DNA from: Nostoc sp. HK-01
GTDB taxonomy: Bacteria; Cyanobacteriota; Cyanobacteriia; Cyanobacteriales; Nostocaceae
Length of the DNA: 64,000 nucleotides
NCBI GenBank assembly: GCA_003990705.1
Contig: AP018319.1
Location: forward strand, 420,722-484,721
Direction: 5' to 3'
Shown here one piece after another: positions 8,535-17,452 of the stretch (positions are counted from its first letter, which is position 1; every line of letters begins with the position of its first letter). The position numbers were made by a program, and so were the translations under genes. Below the pieces are notes generated by a model. That model saw nothing but the letters and a program-made list of their open reading frames with translations. It ran no database searches and had not been told where the DNA came from.

Positions 8535-8662
8535 TCTATTGCCCAGTCATCTTCAAGAGATCGCTCTAAACTCTATCATCTTTTGAATTAAGTTAATTTT
8601 GCGGTAAGCTTTTGTGGTTAACAAACAATTTATTAGCCTCATCAGCAGCAAAAAATACTGTT

Positions 8663-8989
8663 ATGAGTCAGGATGCCTATCCAGCTAATTGGAAACAAAT
8701 CGCCACAGCACTTAAGGCTGCTTCTAATTGGCGTTGTACTCGCTGTGATCGCTTATGCTTACGCCCCGATGAAAAAGCACCTCATTTATCCCTATCTCAA
8801 CGCAAAGCCTACACCTTGCAGGTACATCATTGGAATTGCGACCCAACTGATAATCGTCTCGATAACTTAGTTTGCCTATGTAGTGGCTGTCACCTTTACT
8901 ATCACCGCTTTGGACGTGGTAACGTTTCGCCTGGGCAATTATCTTTGTTTGACCAAGTTTCAACGATTTTGCCATCTACAATCTGTTGA
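8663..8989 (+). CDS. HNH endonuclease domain protein
   Basis: A 108-residue HNH-type protein. Two zinc knuckles (CTRCDRLC near residues 26-33 and CLCSGC near 71-76) flank the active-site elements LQVHHWNCDPTDNRLDNLVCLC and HLYYH. The frame extends upstream to a TTG at 8612 but the ATG at 8663 starts the conserved part. Stand-alone HNH proteins of this kind may be nicking or homing-type nucleases; the target is unknown. It diverges from alkA across about 130 bp. Confidence 0.87.
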   Translation: MSQDAYPANWKQIATALKAASNWRCTRCDRLCLRPDEKAPHLSLSQRKAYTLQVHHWNCDPTDNRLDNLVCLCSGCHLYYHRFGRGNVSPGQLSLFDQVSTILPSTIC

Positions 8990-9020
8990 ATGTAGCTATA
9001 AAAGTCTGTTATATTACCCC

Positions 9021-10021
9021 TTAACCCGGAAACCGCCGCATCATCTCCGCCAACTCAACAGCCTCCCCATCAACTGTATAAACCACGTTACCCGACATCG
9101 CCAGCACGATCCTCTGCTTCCTCGCCCACTCAAACCAAGCACCCACATCAGCAGTGACAGTATTCTTGCCCTTAGCCCCACTCTTGCAGGAATTAATAAA
9201 CAGGCCAGTGGGATTATCACACCAGCCTTCAGCGATGTCTACGACAAGCCGCAAAGCGTCTACGCATCCTTCACCCTAGCGATCGCACCTTGCACATTAT
9301 CCCAATGCTTTTTGATCACCCCCAAGCAAGGCTGAGGATTAATCCGCAACCGCCTTAACTCGTTACAAACCTCCGCAATTTCTTGCTTAGACACATTAAA
9401 ATCAGCTTCAGTCGCCGCCCCGGAAAGTTCGTCCTCATGATGGTCTTCCTCGTTAGTTGAGTCATCCTGTTCTTGCTCATCAACGAAGCGAGAAGTCTGG
9501 GATTGCTCTGGTTCTTGGGTTAAACAAACTGATTCGGGTTCGCTGTCCGAGATTTGGCTTTCTTCCAGTTCACCTTTTTCTTCCTCAGCAGCAGCGTGTT
9601 GTTGTGAAGAGAACTCTTTAGGGGTGAACTCTTTGATATCATCTGCTTGTTGTGAACACATGGATGCTGGCATTATAGACATATCGATATGTTCATCGAG
9701 GAATAATTGGACAGCGATTGTGTTAACGCTGTACCAATTCGCTTGATAGTAAGTCTTGGCAGACAGTTTTTCTATCGCTATTAACCCCAGTGATTTCAGG
9801 AGTGCGATCGCTCGTCTGACGGTGCTAACAGACAAAGACAATTCTGCTGCCCATTGTGGATAGGTTTTCCAAAACCATTTCACGCCATCAATTGTTTTAC
9901 CGCCTTTGATACTCATCCAGTAATGGGCTTGCTGTAAAACAGTGGCCGCACTACGTCCGATTTGAGATGCAAGTGCGGGAGAATATAGTGCGTGCTGACC
10001 ATCAATTAGGAGTTTGCTCAT
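9021..10021 (-). pseudogene. Helix-turn-helix plasmid protein disrupted by a 26-bp repeat
   Basis: The gene starts at MSKLLIDGQHALYSPALA and has a winged-helix-like N-terminal domain (LSLSVSTVRRAIALLKSLGLI, residues about 64-84), an acidic linker, and a C-terminal domain ending WFEWARKQRIVLAMSGNVVYT...AEMMRRF. A 26-bp dispersed repeat (9237-9262) introduces a stop and frameshift after VKDA. Removing it restores a HIP1 site and one 324-aa frame (VKDAIAEGW). Two further damaged copies of the gene are at 37700 and 43449. The N-terminus resembles replication or regulator proteins of cyanobacterial plasmids. A 250-aa truncated product could still be made. It follows the gene at 10849-10037 closely, so they form an operon. 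Confidence 0.82.
9237..9262. repeat. 26-bp short dispersed repeat inserted in a HIP1 site
   Basis: On the minus strand the host sequence GATGCG|ATCGCTGAA is split by 26 bases containing the inverted pair GTAGACG...CGTAGAC and the core CTTTGCGGCTTGTC. Related sequence occurs at 14468-14520. The size and character fit the very small mobile SDR repeats described from Nostoc. Confidence 0.82.
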
Positions 10022-10036
10022 ACTTTTACCCACTGT

Positions 10037-10849
10037 CTAAAATGGCATATCCTTTTGTTCTTCAACTGATGCTTGCGACCAAAACTCTCTGAGCTTTTGG
10101 AGCTTCGCTGCTTGAAACTGCTGTTTCTCTTCGGGTGACACTTCACCAACCAATCGCTCAACCTCAGCCCGTTGCCGTTCCTTCAACTGCTCAACAGTGG
10201 CCGCAGGGAGGGCTAATGGTTGATTCTCTTGGGATGGTCGGAAGTTGCGACGGCGGTACAAGAACCTAAAGTGGCGTTTGTCTTGTGAAGGAAGCGATCG
10301 CCAGACTTCGGCATCCCAGCCGGGGGGTATGAAATCGGCTGATGGGGGCAGTAGGTTTTGGATTTGGGCTTGGAGTTGGGCGATCGCCTGTTGCATCGCC
10401 GGAATAGCTTGGAGCAGTGCCAACTGTTCATTGCTGAGGGTCTGCGGAGAGTAACCCGTTTGCGACCAGATGAATACCCGCAGCCCTGCCCTGGCAACCA
10501 TGCGGTAATTGTTGACGGCGATTTGCTTACCTTTGTATTTACGTGCGTCTACAGCGTAGTATTCGAGAATCGCGTGGCAAAGTTCGTCAATTACGTACAA
10601 GCTCCCGTGAGAGTCGTTCGTTTCCAGTCTCAAACGTTGACCAGCAAATGGTTTTAGCGTTTCTGGAAGAGTATTCGTTTCCGGCTCGGAATCCTCAATT
10701 TGTGTTAGTAAATTAGAAATGGCAGAACTAGAACCTTCAGCCAGTCCACAGAAATTGGACAAAGCTCTGATTGTCATTCCGCTAACCCCATCACTTTGAC
10801 GGGTACAAAATCCTAACTCGTCCTTGGTTTGAAATGTAATCGCGTCCAT
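10037..10849 (-). CDS. Hypothetical plasmid protein
   Basis: A 270-residue protein starting MDAITFQTKDELGFCTRQ. The ATG at 10849 is chosen because GGAGGAGC sits three bases upstream; the frame itself extends to 10894. Residues 1-150 look like a small phage-antirepressor-type module (FCTRQSDGVSGMTIRALSNFCGL, then HAILEYYAVDARKYKGKQIAVNNYRMVARAGLRVFIWSQTGY). The second half is Gln/Glu-rich and helical (QEKQ-type) and ends with SVEEQKDMPF. It is the first gene of the pair with the disrupted HTH gene. Function not recognised; a DNA-associated regulator is possible. Confidence 0.75.
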   Translation of the reverse strand: MDAITFQTKDELGFCTRQSDGVSGMTIRALSNFCGLAEGSSSAISNLLTQIEDSEPETNTLPETLKPFAGQRLRLETNDSHGSLYVIDELCHAILEYYAVDARKYKGKQIAVNNYRMVARAGLRVFIWSQTGYSPQTLSNEQLALLQAIPAMQQAIAQLQAQIQNLLPPSADFIPPGWDAEVWRSLPSQDKRHFRFLYRRRNFRPSQENQPLALPAATVEQLKERQRAEVERLVGEVSPEEKQQFQAAKLQKLREFWSQASVEEQKDMPF

Positions 10850-10953
10850 AGCTCCTCCGAATTTTTGACGCATGGAACTGTCGCGGCATTGCAACTATGC
10901 CGTCAGGTAGGTTAAACTTCTGCAACTAAAATTTATTGACTAGTAATAAATGC

Positions 10954-11637
10954 TTAGTAATCTTGAGCGATCGCACTAACGATACTCAAAGCTTGTTGAG
11001 GAGTAATAGCTTGTTCAGGGTTTTTGTAAAAACCAAGGATTTTAGATTTAGGACGGACGATAATGGTTTGCCCTGTAGTGCATTTATCCCAAACAAAGCA
11101 GGAAATAGTGATGTTGTCGGTAGCCCAGCGAGTACCCCGTTTGTCTCTCCTAAAGCAAAAGCGGGGCAGAATTAAAACCAGTGAAGGCGAATGCTGTTCT
11201 AAAAAATCGGCCCGATCATCACAAGGTTCCAAGAAACTGGTCAATAGAAATGCGGCAACTCCTATACGTGCTTTGGTATAAGCATTTTTGATAATCGGTG
11301 CAGCATCTTGCGCGTATGGCGGATTAGTACAAACCCAATCGCAATCAGGGAATACTTGCCAAGATTGGGCATCGGTAGCATCTAAGTGAAAGTGAGCCTG
11401 TTTATTGGGGTCAATGTCGTTAGTCCAAATAGATTTTGTGTGCGGCCATGCTTCTAATAGAGAAGATATCGCGCCCATCCCTACACACGGTTCGCCAATA
11501 GTCCCAGATAATTTTACCTGACGCAGTAGTTCTGTAGTGAACCACGAAGGAGACTCGTAAAAGTTGAGAGGATGTCGAGTGATGGGTTCGATTGGAGTAA
11601 CTGTAGTCGCTGGTATTAATAGTGTTGTGGTAGTCAT
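10954..11637 (-). CDS. Adenine-specific DNA methyltransferase-like protein
   Basis: A 227-residue SAM-dependent methyltransferase. Motif I is GTIGEPCVGMGAISSLLE (about residues 45-62), an acidic residue follows at the end of strand 2 (WTNDID), and the catalytic motif IV is CTNPPY (about 107-112), as in N6-adenine DNA methyltransferases. There is no obvious target-recognition domain and no restriction endonuclease next to it, so it appears to be an orphan, as often found on plasmids and phages. It is upstream of and co-directional with the gene at 10849-10037. Confidence 0.85.
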   Translation of the reverse strand: MTTTTLLIPATTVTPIEPITRHPLNFYESPSWFTTELLRQVKLSGTIGEPCVGMGAISSLLEAWPHTKSIWTNDIDPNKQAHFHLDATDAQSWQVFPDCDWVCTNPPYAQDAAPIIKNAYTKARIGVAAFLLTSFLEPCDDRADFLEQHSPSLVLILPRFCFRRDKRGTRWATDNITISCFVWDKCTTGQTIIVRPKSKILGFYKNPEQAITPQQALSIVSAIAQDY

Positions 11638-11917
11638 CTAAACCTCTATTTGATTTAATAGGTTTTGATTTCTAACAATCTCCCTTATAAGTGCTTTTAA
11701 ACACAGCAATAGACGCAATAATCTTGTTTCAGGTATGAAGTAGCTGCCAGTTTACTCAAAATGAAGAAGTAAATGGGGTTCTTTGCTCTGTCAAAAGTAT
11801 GTCGGCGTTATGAATAACTCATGCAGTTGTAAATAATTTCCGCAAAGCGATTGCATTGCTCCTTTTAGCGATCGCTTTTGTTTTAACGTAGACAAGTCAG
11901 ACTATAACATTTACAAT

Positions 11918-12238
11918 ATGGTGGAGTCAAGTGAAACTTGTCGAGAATTGATTATGTTGGAGCTAAATATAGTTGCTAGTGTAAATTGGAATGCCACGTA
12001 TGGAGAACGATTAAGAGAAATGCGTGGCAAGGTTCCTATGCAACGCCTAGCAGATGAAGTAAGCGAAAAATATGGGTATCGAGTAACTAAACAATATATT
12101 CAAATGTTAGAACGTCCTTTTGGCGAAAAAGCCTCTAAAACAGTCTCTTTTATACTATTACGTTATATATGTGCTGCATTAGGTAATGATGTTCAGTCCC
12201 TTTTTGGTTCTCCTAAAATTATAGAGCAGAACAAGTAA
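11918..12238 (+). CDS. Small helix-turn-helix-like protein
   Basis: A 106-residue protein; a second ATG at 11954 (MLELNI) could be the real start. Residues 27-75 (YGERLREMRGKVPMQRLADEVSEKYGYRVTKQYIQMLER) follow the XRE-type pattern helix 1, 'M-Q-R-L-A' helix 2, turn, and recognition helix 'T-K-Q-Y-I-Q-M-L-E'. It diverges from the methyltransferase gene across a 280-bp gap with HIP1 sites and may regulate it. The C-terminus (AALGNDVQSLFG) is also XRE-like. Confidence 0.68.
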   Translation: MVESSETCRELIMLELNIVASVNWNATYGERLREMRGKVPMQRLADEVSEKYGYRVTKQYIQMLERPFGEKASKTVSFILLRYICAALGNDVQSLFGSPKIIEQNK

Positions 12239-12723
12239 CCCTTGACAAAAGACAAGTGTGACTTTACTATGAAATTGTAAGGGCAAGGAAACAGCAAACT
12301 GCCAGCACCCGAACGCGAAAGAGTTTGCATCAGCATTCAGAACCATGAAATAGACAATCAATCAACCACCTGGAAGGGTACTTGATGCACTGGTAAACCC
12401 AGAGAAGAGGATGGATACAGGAGGGGAGAGCGATTGCACCGATGTAAATCATTGGTGAATAAAAGATTGTCACAGCAGCACTACATAAGCTTTCAACGCT
12501 CTTGTTGTGAGACTGCGCCAGATCAATAGATATGCTGCTGTTGCAAGCTCCGGTCACTGACGCGGAGTAATGTGTAAAACTTCGCCAAAGTTCCGAGAGA
12601 AACGAAGTGCGGTTGCCGTCCTTGTGATGAGCGATCGCACTTCTCGGTTTTTACAACGCTTCGCTGATTTTCGATGAGTGTGTAGACGCTCTGCAAAAAA
12701 AATTCAGCAAGAGGTTAACAGGA
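12239..12723. other. 485-bp intergenic region
   Basis: Nothing convincing is encoded here. It contains a HIP1 site near 12631 and, between 12655 and 12705, repeat-derived sequence (AACGCTTCGCTGA and GTGTAGACGCTCTGC) related to the short dispersed repeats of the window. The minus-strand frames in it have no usual start context or domain. Confidence 0.5.
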
Positions 12724-12975
12724 ATGGACTTCGATTTTATTGATATTGATGATGCAGAATTAGCCCAATTAGAGCTAACCCCAGAAGAGATAGAGCGATG
12801 CGAACTGTGGGCTGAAAGGCGCACACTCATTGAGGAAATTAGAAATCTTCAAGACCGCATAGTAGTTGCCCAAGCCAAAACCTCTAATTCTCTAGAGGCT
12901 TACTGGAAAGCTTCTGCTAGTGCCTCGGTTGAGAGAGATTATCGGCTTGGTCGAGTCAAAACAATTCGTATTTAA
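12724..12975 (+). CDS. Small hypothetical protein
   Basis: An 83-residue acidic protein beginning MDFDFIDIDDAELAQLELTPEEIERCELWAERR, followed by a coiled-coil-like helix (LIEEIRNLQDRIVVAQAKT). The ATG follows GAGG at a normal distance. No known family; probably a soluble helical protein. It is upstream of and co-directional with the gene at 13104. Confidence 0.6.
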   Translation: MDFDFIDIDDAELAQLELTPEEIERCELWAERRTLIEEIRNLQDRIVVAQAKTSNSLEAYWKASASASVERDYRLGRVKTIRI

Positions 12976-13038
12976 CGCTTCGCTAAAAACTAGTGAGTGC
13001 GTTGTGGAAATCCACAACGTAATTCATATCCAAAATCA

Positions 13039-13079
13039 AAAGGCGATCGCTGTCCCTGGAAAAGTCTGCGATCGCCTTT
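13039..13079 (+). terminator. HIP1 hairpin between two genes
   Basis: Two inverted HIP1 sites form a perfect stem (AAGGCGATCGC / GCGATCGCCTT) around a 17-base loop. The following sequence is only moderately T-rich (CTTTCTATCC), so it may be a weak terminator or processing structure rather than a strong rho-independent one. Confidence 0.42.
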
Positions 13080-13103
13080 CTATCCATCAAAGGAATTACT
13101 ATC

Positions 13104-13742
13104 ATGCCACAAACAACAACAATAGAGCAACTGCGGTCAGTCGAAATCGACTTCTACAACCACGAGATTTACGACGGACAAAAGCTAATCGCCCGAATCA
13201 CTTATGATCACAATGATCTAACGCAACCTTGGGTAGTTGAAATCAACAACCAAGAAGTATTCCGTCGTGCTTGGTGGCAGAAGTCTTTTGACGATATTTG
13301 CTGGTACTACAAAAAAGGCACTTTGCCAGTACAGGAAGAGGACAAGGAGCAGGGAGCGGGGAGCATGGGAGAGAATCTTGCCCCTCTGCGCCCTGCACCC
13401 TGCACCCCTACCTCTTCCGCTACAACGGGGAATGAAATCATGTGCGAAGTTGCCCGTTACTGTGAGATTTTTGGCTTGGAACTATCAGACGACGACAGTA
13501 TTTACCGTGACGGACAAAAGCTGGGTCAAGTCGGCTGCACAGATGGTCAGGTGTGGTACACCAGAGCTTTTGCAAACCATCGACAGAATGTTGCTTCAGC
13601 TAGAAATACAGTGGTGGCATTATCTGGGGTACAGCCAGTGTTCTTCGAGAGTCTTATGGATAAGCCGTTTGATCTCATCACGCCTGAAGAATGGCTGATG
13701 TTGGCGGAGTATGAGCCAGTGCCGGAGTTGGTGGCGGCGTAG
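13104..13742 (+). CDS. Hypothetical protein with duplicated domain and in-frame repeat insert
   Basis: A 212-residue protein made of two related halves. Half one has HEIYDGQKLIARIT...WVVEINNQEVFRRA (about residues 18-54). Half two has SIYRDGQKLGQVG...VWYTRAFANHRQNV (about 131-164). Between them residues 79-107 are encoded by a GC-rich dispersed repeat (GGAGCAGGGAGCGGGGAGCA ... CCCTGCACCCTGCACCCC) that happens to stay in frame. Family unknown. It starts MPQTTTIEQL with AAAGGAATT upstream. The gene at 14551 has the same MPQ-type start. Confidence 0.75.
   Translation: MPQTTTIEQLRSVEIDFYNHEIYDGQKLIARITYDHNDLTQPWVVEINNQEVFRRAWWQKSFDDICWYYKKGTLPVQEEDKEQGAGSMGENLAPLRPAPCTPTSSATTGNEIMCEVARYCEIFGLELSDDDSIYRDGQKLGQVGCTDGQVWYTRAFANHRQNVASARNTVVALSGVQPVFFESLMDKPFDLITPEEWLMLAEYEPVPELVAA
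13341..13425. repeat. GC-rich dispersed repeat inside a gene
   Basis: A GGGAGCA/GGAGCAG run followed by its C-rich counterpart (CTGCGCCCTGCACCCTGC) forms a loose inverted repeat. It is strikingly unlike the AT-rich neighbourhood. Similar sequence occurs near 26860-26990 and 48500-48630. This element type is common in Nostoc genomes. Confidence 0.65.
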
Positions 13743-13845
13743 TCAAGAAAAAGGGCGATTGCAGGCTCCACAAGCAATCGCCTCCCCTATACTGTTATCA
13801 AGATGTTTTATGATGCCACAAATCAGGACACAAGGTTCCACTTGT

Positions 13846-14322
13846 TCAAAAATGGCTTACCAGCACAATAAATGGCTGTTGAGTATTTTGTGCAAGAAAT
13901 AATTGTACTCTGACAAATCCAGTTTTTTGCCATGCTCGGAGCGCACGTTGATTAAATGCTGCGACTGTAATCCGTAAAAATTGGGGGTTGAAAGTTAAAC
14001 GTGCAAATTCCAGGACATCTGTAATATACATCTGTCCTTTTCCCTGCCCTGTTAAGTCTGGGCGTACTCCTAAACCAATATCGAGTGCTTCTCTTTGATA
14101 ATCGCCGAATGGCACTTGGGCTTCTTTGCCAAAGCAGCAATAAGCTACCAATTCACCATTGTCAAGAATGCTGTAGTAAGCGTTTTGAGGATCTACAAAA
14201 TACTCGATTACTGTCGGGTCAGATGTGCTGTTATACATTTGGTACGGTGGCTCGTAATGCCAGTTTGTCAGTTTTTCGGCATTAGTCACATTCATCGGTT
14301 CAAAATGGAAGCGCATTGACAT
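13846..14322 (-). CDS. GNAT family N-acetyltransferase
   Basis: A 158-residue acetyltransferase of the RimL/aminoglycoside-6'-acetyltransferase-like group. Landmarks are W-H-Y-E-P-P-Y-Q (substrate side), LDIGLGVRPDLTGQGKGQMYITDVLEFA (about residues 80-108, the acetyl-CoA pyrophosphate loop being R-P-D-L-T-G-Q-G-K-G) and LRITVAAFNQRALRAWQKTGF at the C-terminus. The ATG at 14322 or six bases downstream could serve as start. The reaction is acetyl transfer from acetyl-CoA; the substrate is unknown. Confidence 0.9.
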   Translation of the reverse strand: MSMRFHFEPMNVTNAEKLTNWHYEPPYQMYNSTSDPTVIEYFVDPQNAYYSILDNGELVAYCCFGKEAQVPFGDYQREALDIGLGVRPDLTGQGKGQMYITDVLEFARLTFNPQFLRITVAAFNQRALRAWQKTGFVRVQLFLAQNTQQPFIVLVSHF

Positions 14323-14467
14323 ACTCCCAATTATTCAATCTATGCTTGGTGATCAAAGTATTCTTTTGCCTGATAAGTTCTAACTTTGGGACTAAAACTA
14401 CTTTTACATTTAGGTAGAAGTAGCAATTTATTTGAGATGAAAAGGCGATTGCCGACTCTACAGGAGT

Positions 14468-14520
14468 AGACGCTTTGCGGCTTGTCGTTCGCGGTAGCGT
14501 CTCTGAAAGAGAAGACATCG
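14468..14520. repeat. Nested short dispersed repeats
   Basis: GTAGACGCTTTGCGGCTTGTCG is the same core as the 26-bp insertion at 9237-9262. It is followed by TTCGCGGTAGCGTCTC, and the whole lies inside a GGCGATTGCC...GACATCGCC arm pair. This suggests one small repeat landed inside another. It is just upstream of the gene at 14551. Confidence 0.6.
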
Positions 14521-14550
14521 CCTCAAATACTGAAAGTGGAATCATCAATC

Positions 14551-14883
14551 ATGCCACAATTAACAATTATCGATTCAACTTATCTACCTGTTGGTTCACA
14601 ACACCGCGTTCTTCTACCCCCAATAGACCTAAATGCAGAGATATCTAATATCTCTGGGTACAGACTGGTCTATTGCAGGGGCGAATGTCTAAGGGTTTAT
14701 CAAGCCTACAAAGGCGATTCAATGCTGGGTCTGCTTTTCGAGCATTTAACTCACTGGTCAAACGCTGTAGACAACATTCGGCATCAGGAGCCTTTAACTG
14801 CGGCGATCGCATTAGATGAGTTCATGCAAGCGGCTGGTGTCATCAGAAAAGCAGAGAAAACGCGTTTGGGGGCTGCGGCTTAG
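14551..14883 (+). CDS. Small hypothetical protein
   Basis: A 110-residue protein starting MPQLTIIDSTYLPVGSQ. The frame is open upstream to 14482 but that part is repeat-derived, so the ATG at 14551 is preferred. It has a beta-rich first half (SGYRLVYCRGECLRVYQAYKG) and a helical second half (AAIALDEFMQAAGVIRKAEK). No family recognised. One HIP1 site is in frame. Confidence 0.66.
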   Translation: MPQLTIIDSTYLPVGSQHRVLLPPIDLNAEISNISGYRLVYCRGECLRVYQAYKGDSMLGLLFEHLTHWSNAVDNIRHQEPLTAAIALDEFMQAAGVIRKAEKTRLGAAA

Positions 14884-15220
14884 GGAAGGCTCAGATTTAG
14901 TAAATGGCAGACTTTAGCACTCGTAATCAGGGATAGTTGCCTACTTGTTAATAAATCTGAGTTGGGTTAACTACTACCAAAGAGTGTGAATGGCTAAGGA
15001 GCTTTAGCAGTTCATCTAACAGCTTACTTGATGGTGATGTGCTGTGTCTAGTGTTTTCTGCTTCCTTCCTAATGCTGCTGCTAATCCGATTTTTCCAGGG
15101 TTTTTCACCTAGACAATAAAAAAGAACACCTAATACTTGTTAGCTGTTCCTAATGAATATTTCAATTAGTTGAAGGATAAGAGAGAGTTATAAATCTGAC
15201 ATCTGCCTTTAGATATATTA

Positions 15221-15520
15221 ATGTTTTTTGGTCAAAACATTTGTCAAAGCCAACCCGGAGGTGCAAATTTGAAATTCTACTTGAAAGATGTTTCTCTAAA
15301 TCTTCCCCTGTGGGCAACAATCACATCACAAACCCCAAACTTGGTAGAGCTAGAAATTAACGACAATCACCCCGACTATCAATCGCTCATCAATGGATTG
15401 GCTAGGGAGATTCAGCCGGGGGTTGTTGGGGTGAAGTCGGCTGATTTGTGTTTGGCAATGGTAGCCAGATGTGGGGATGTTGGCTCAGTTCCAGTAGCCC
15501 AAACAAGGATTTTCGTGTAG
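15221..15520 (+). CDS. Small hypothetical protein
   Basis: A 99-residue frame. The likely body is LKFYLKDVSLNLPLWATIT...LVELEINDNHPDYQSLINGLAREIQPG. The last ~15 residues resemble random sequence, so the gene may be 3'-damaged. No domain recognised. A 337-bp gene-free, AT-rich stretch precedes it, in which I see nothing. Confidence 0.5.
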   Translation: MFFGQNICQSQPGGANLKFYLKDVSLNLPLWATITSQTPNLVELEINDNHPDYQSLINGLAREIQPGVVGVKSADLCLAMVARCGDVGSVPVAQTRIFV

Positions 15521-15809
15521 AAAGGGCAGGTACTGAAAGAAGTACTTGCCCAAAAAACGAAATTACTAACTAACTGATGATGCCATACTTTGAGATCCCT
15601 ACTTTTTCTCGGCTGGGTACAGGGCGGGATTTTAACCTAACTACTGGTTTGGGCTTACGTTCAGCAGCAGTCGTCTGTTGTGCTAAGTATTCAATAAGTT
15701 CAGCCCCAGTAAGCTTTTTCACCATCGTATGAGAACGAATCGGCTGCAAAGTATCGTTCAAGCTGCAATAGTCATCGCTGGTTTTTCTATAGACGTAAGG
15801 GGTGGTTAT

Positions 15810-17452
15810 TAGGGTGTTGACTTTGAGAGCTTGATGATGGTAGCTTCTCATGCAAGAACTATGTAACGAACTCAAAGTCAATGCAAGAGTTTAAAAGCCC
15901 AAGTAGTCGGTTGGCAAGGCTATTTCACAAGGGTCGAGACAATTGGAAACAGAGAGCCTTGGAAAAGCAAAAAAAACTGAGAGCATTAGAAATAAAAGTG
16001 AGAGATTTATCCGCATCAAGAGATTATTGGAAGAATCGAGCCAAAATTGCTGAAGAAAAACTACAAAAAGCAAACATAGAAACAGTCCAGGAAAAAAAAA
16101 GAGATTGACTCAAAAGAAGAATTAGTCGCCAAGGGGCATCATTATTCAGTCGAAACTATTCAGATTTCAGTGCAACAGGTTATAGAGTGTGGCAATAGTT
16201 ATAGAGGAGTCGAGAAGACCTTTGATTTGTACAAAGAATTGTTTACACAGGAGACTCCCAGCTTTAGTAGTATTAGGAAATGGTTAGGGAGAATTGGTTT
16301 TTTTGAACTAACCAGAAAGAAAGAAATAAGAGATGACTGGATTTTTATTGTTGATTTAACTGTAGAATTAGGAACTGAAAAAGGACTGGTAATTTTAGGA
16401 GTTTCACAACAAAAGCTAGAAGAAGAAATCTTGCCGCTAAGAAGAGGATTACAGCATCAGGATGTTCAAATTCTGGCATTAGAAATTATGCATTCAACCA
16501 GAGGTGAACTCATCCAAGAGAAATTGACGGAAGTTAGCCTCAAATGTGGTTGTCCTCGACAAATAATTGCTGACCACGGAAGTGATATTCAAAAAGGAAT
16601 TAAACTATATCAACAAAATCATCCTGATGTAATTTATACCTATGATGTAACTCATGCAATGGCTTTATTACTCAAGCATGAATTACATAGGTCGGATAAA
16701 TACCAGTCTTTTATACAGCAATGTAGTCAATGTCGAAAACAACTGCAACAAACTGAACTATCTTTCTTATCTCCGCCCTCTCAACGCTCACAATGCCGTT
16801 ACTTTAACTTAGAAAAACTCGTAAATTGGGCTTTATATCTGCTAAATTCACCATTAGATATTTTAAGAGATTTAGTACCAAATACAGAACCAGATATTTT
16901 ATATAGTAAATTGAAAGAGAAATTTACATGGTTGGCTGCTTACCAAGACTCACTAATAAATTGGAAGCAAATGGTTCAAATAACACGCTTTGTAGAAACT
17001 CAAATTAAATTGTGTGGGCTAAATCAAGAAACTTTCAGCATAATACAACAACACTTAACAACGCTTGTGAATTATTCAGAAGAGTTTGCACAAAAAATTC
17101 TGAGCTATTTAACACAGGAACTTTCTTTTATTCAACCAGGACAAACATTATTAGCTACAACGGATGTCTTGGAATCGCTATTTGGAAAATACAAGCAATT
17201 TTCTTCTCGTTCTCCTTTTAAACAAATAGGTCAAATGTTTTTGAGTATTTGTTTATCAACTATGAATTTAACAACTACTCTTGTGAAAGAAGCATTAGAA
17301 ACAGTCCGTTTTTTAGATGTTGAAGACTGGGCGGCTCAAGTTTTTGGTCAATCCATGCTCTCGAAAAGAAGAATTTTGTTTTCTGTCTCAACTGGCGACA
17401 CAGAAATTGCATGATAAATTTTGAGGGTTTCTCCAACAAAATCAACACCCTA
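15810..17452 (+). mobile_element. 1643-bp insertion sequence, copy 1 (DDE, unclassified)
   Basis: The element is bounded by TAGGGTGTTGA and its inverse TCAACACCCTA and flanked by the 9-bp direct repeat GGTGGTTAT (15801-15809 and 17453-17461). A second copy of exactly the same length, in opposite orientation and with an identical 414-aa frame, is at 55830-57472. I cannot place it in a named IS family with confidence; an ISNCY-type label is a guess. Confidence 0.94.
15881..17414 (+). CDS. Transposase in two frames joined at an A9 run
   Basis: Frame one (15881-16108, 75 aa) is a basic coiled-coil N-terminus (RLARLFHKGRDNWKQRA...). Frame two continues to 17414 and holds the DDE core: DDWIFIVDLTVELG (first Asp), QIIADHGSDIQKGIKLY (second Asp), and TTDVLESLFGKYK (final acidic residue). 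The frames are separated by a +1 (or -2) shift at a run of nine A residues (16092-16100) just before the frame-one stop. Frame two is open from that point without needing its own start. The same layout is kept in the second copy, so slippage at the A run to make a ~511-aa protein is likely; a GTG at 16170 could start a shorter form. Confidence 0.85.

Noticed and set aside
8612..8662. Upstream extension of the HNH gene from a TTG
   Set aside because: The added 17 residues are not part of the HNH fold and the ATG at 8663 has a better context.
12330..12557. 75-residue minus-strand reading frame
   Set aside because: No family, poor composition and no ribosome-binding site; lies in a repeat-rich gap.
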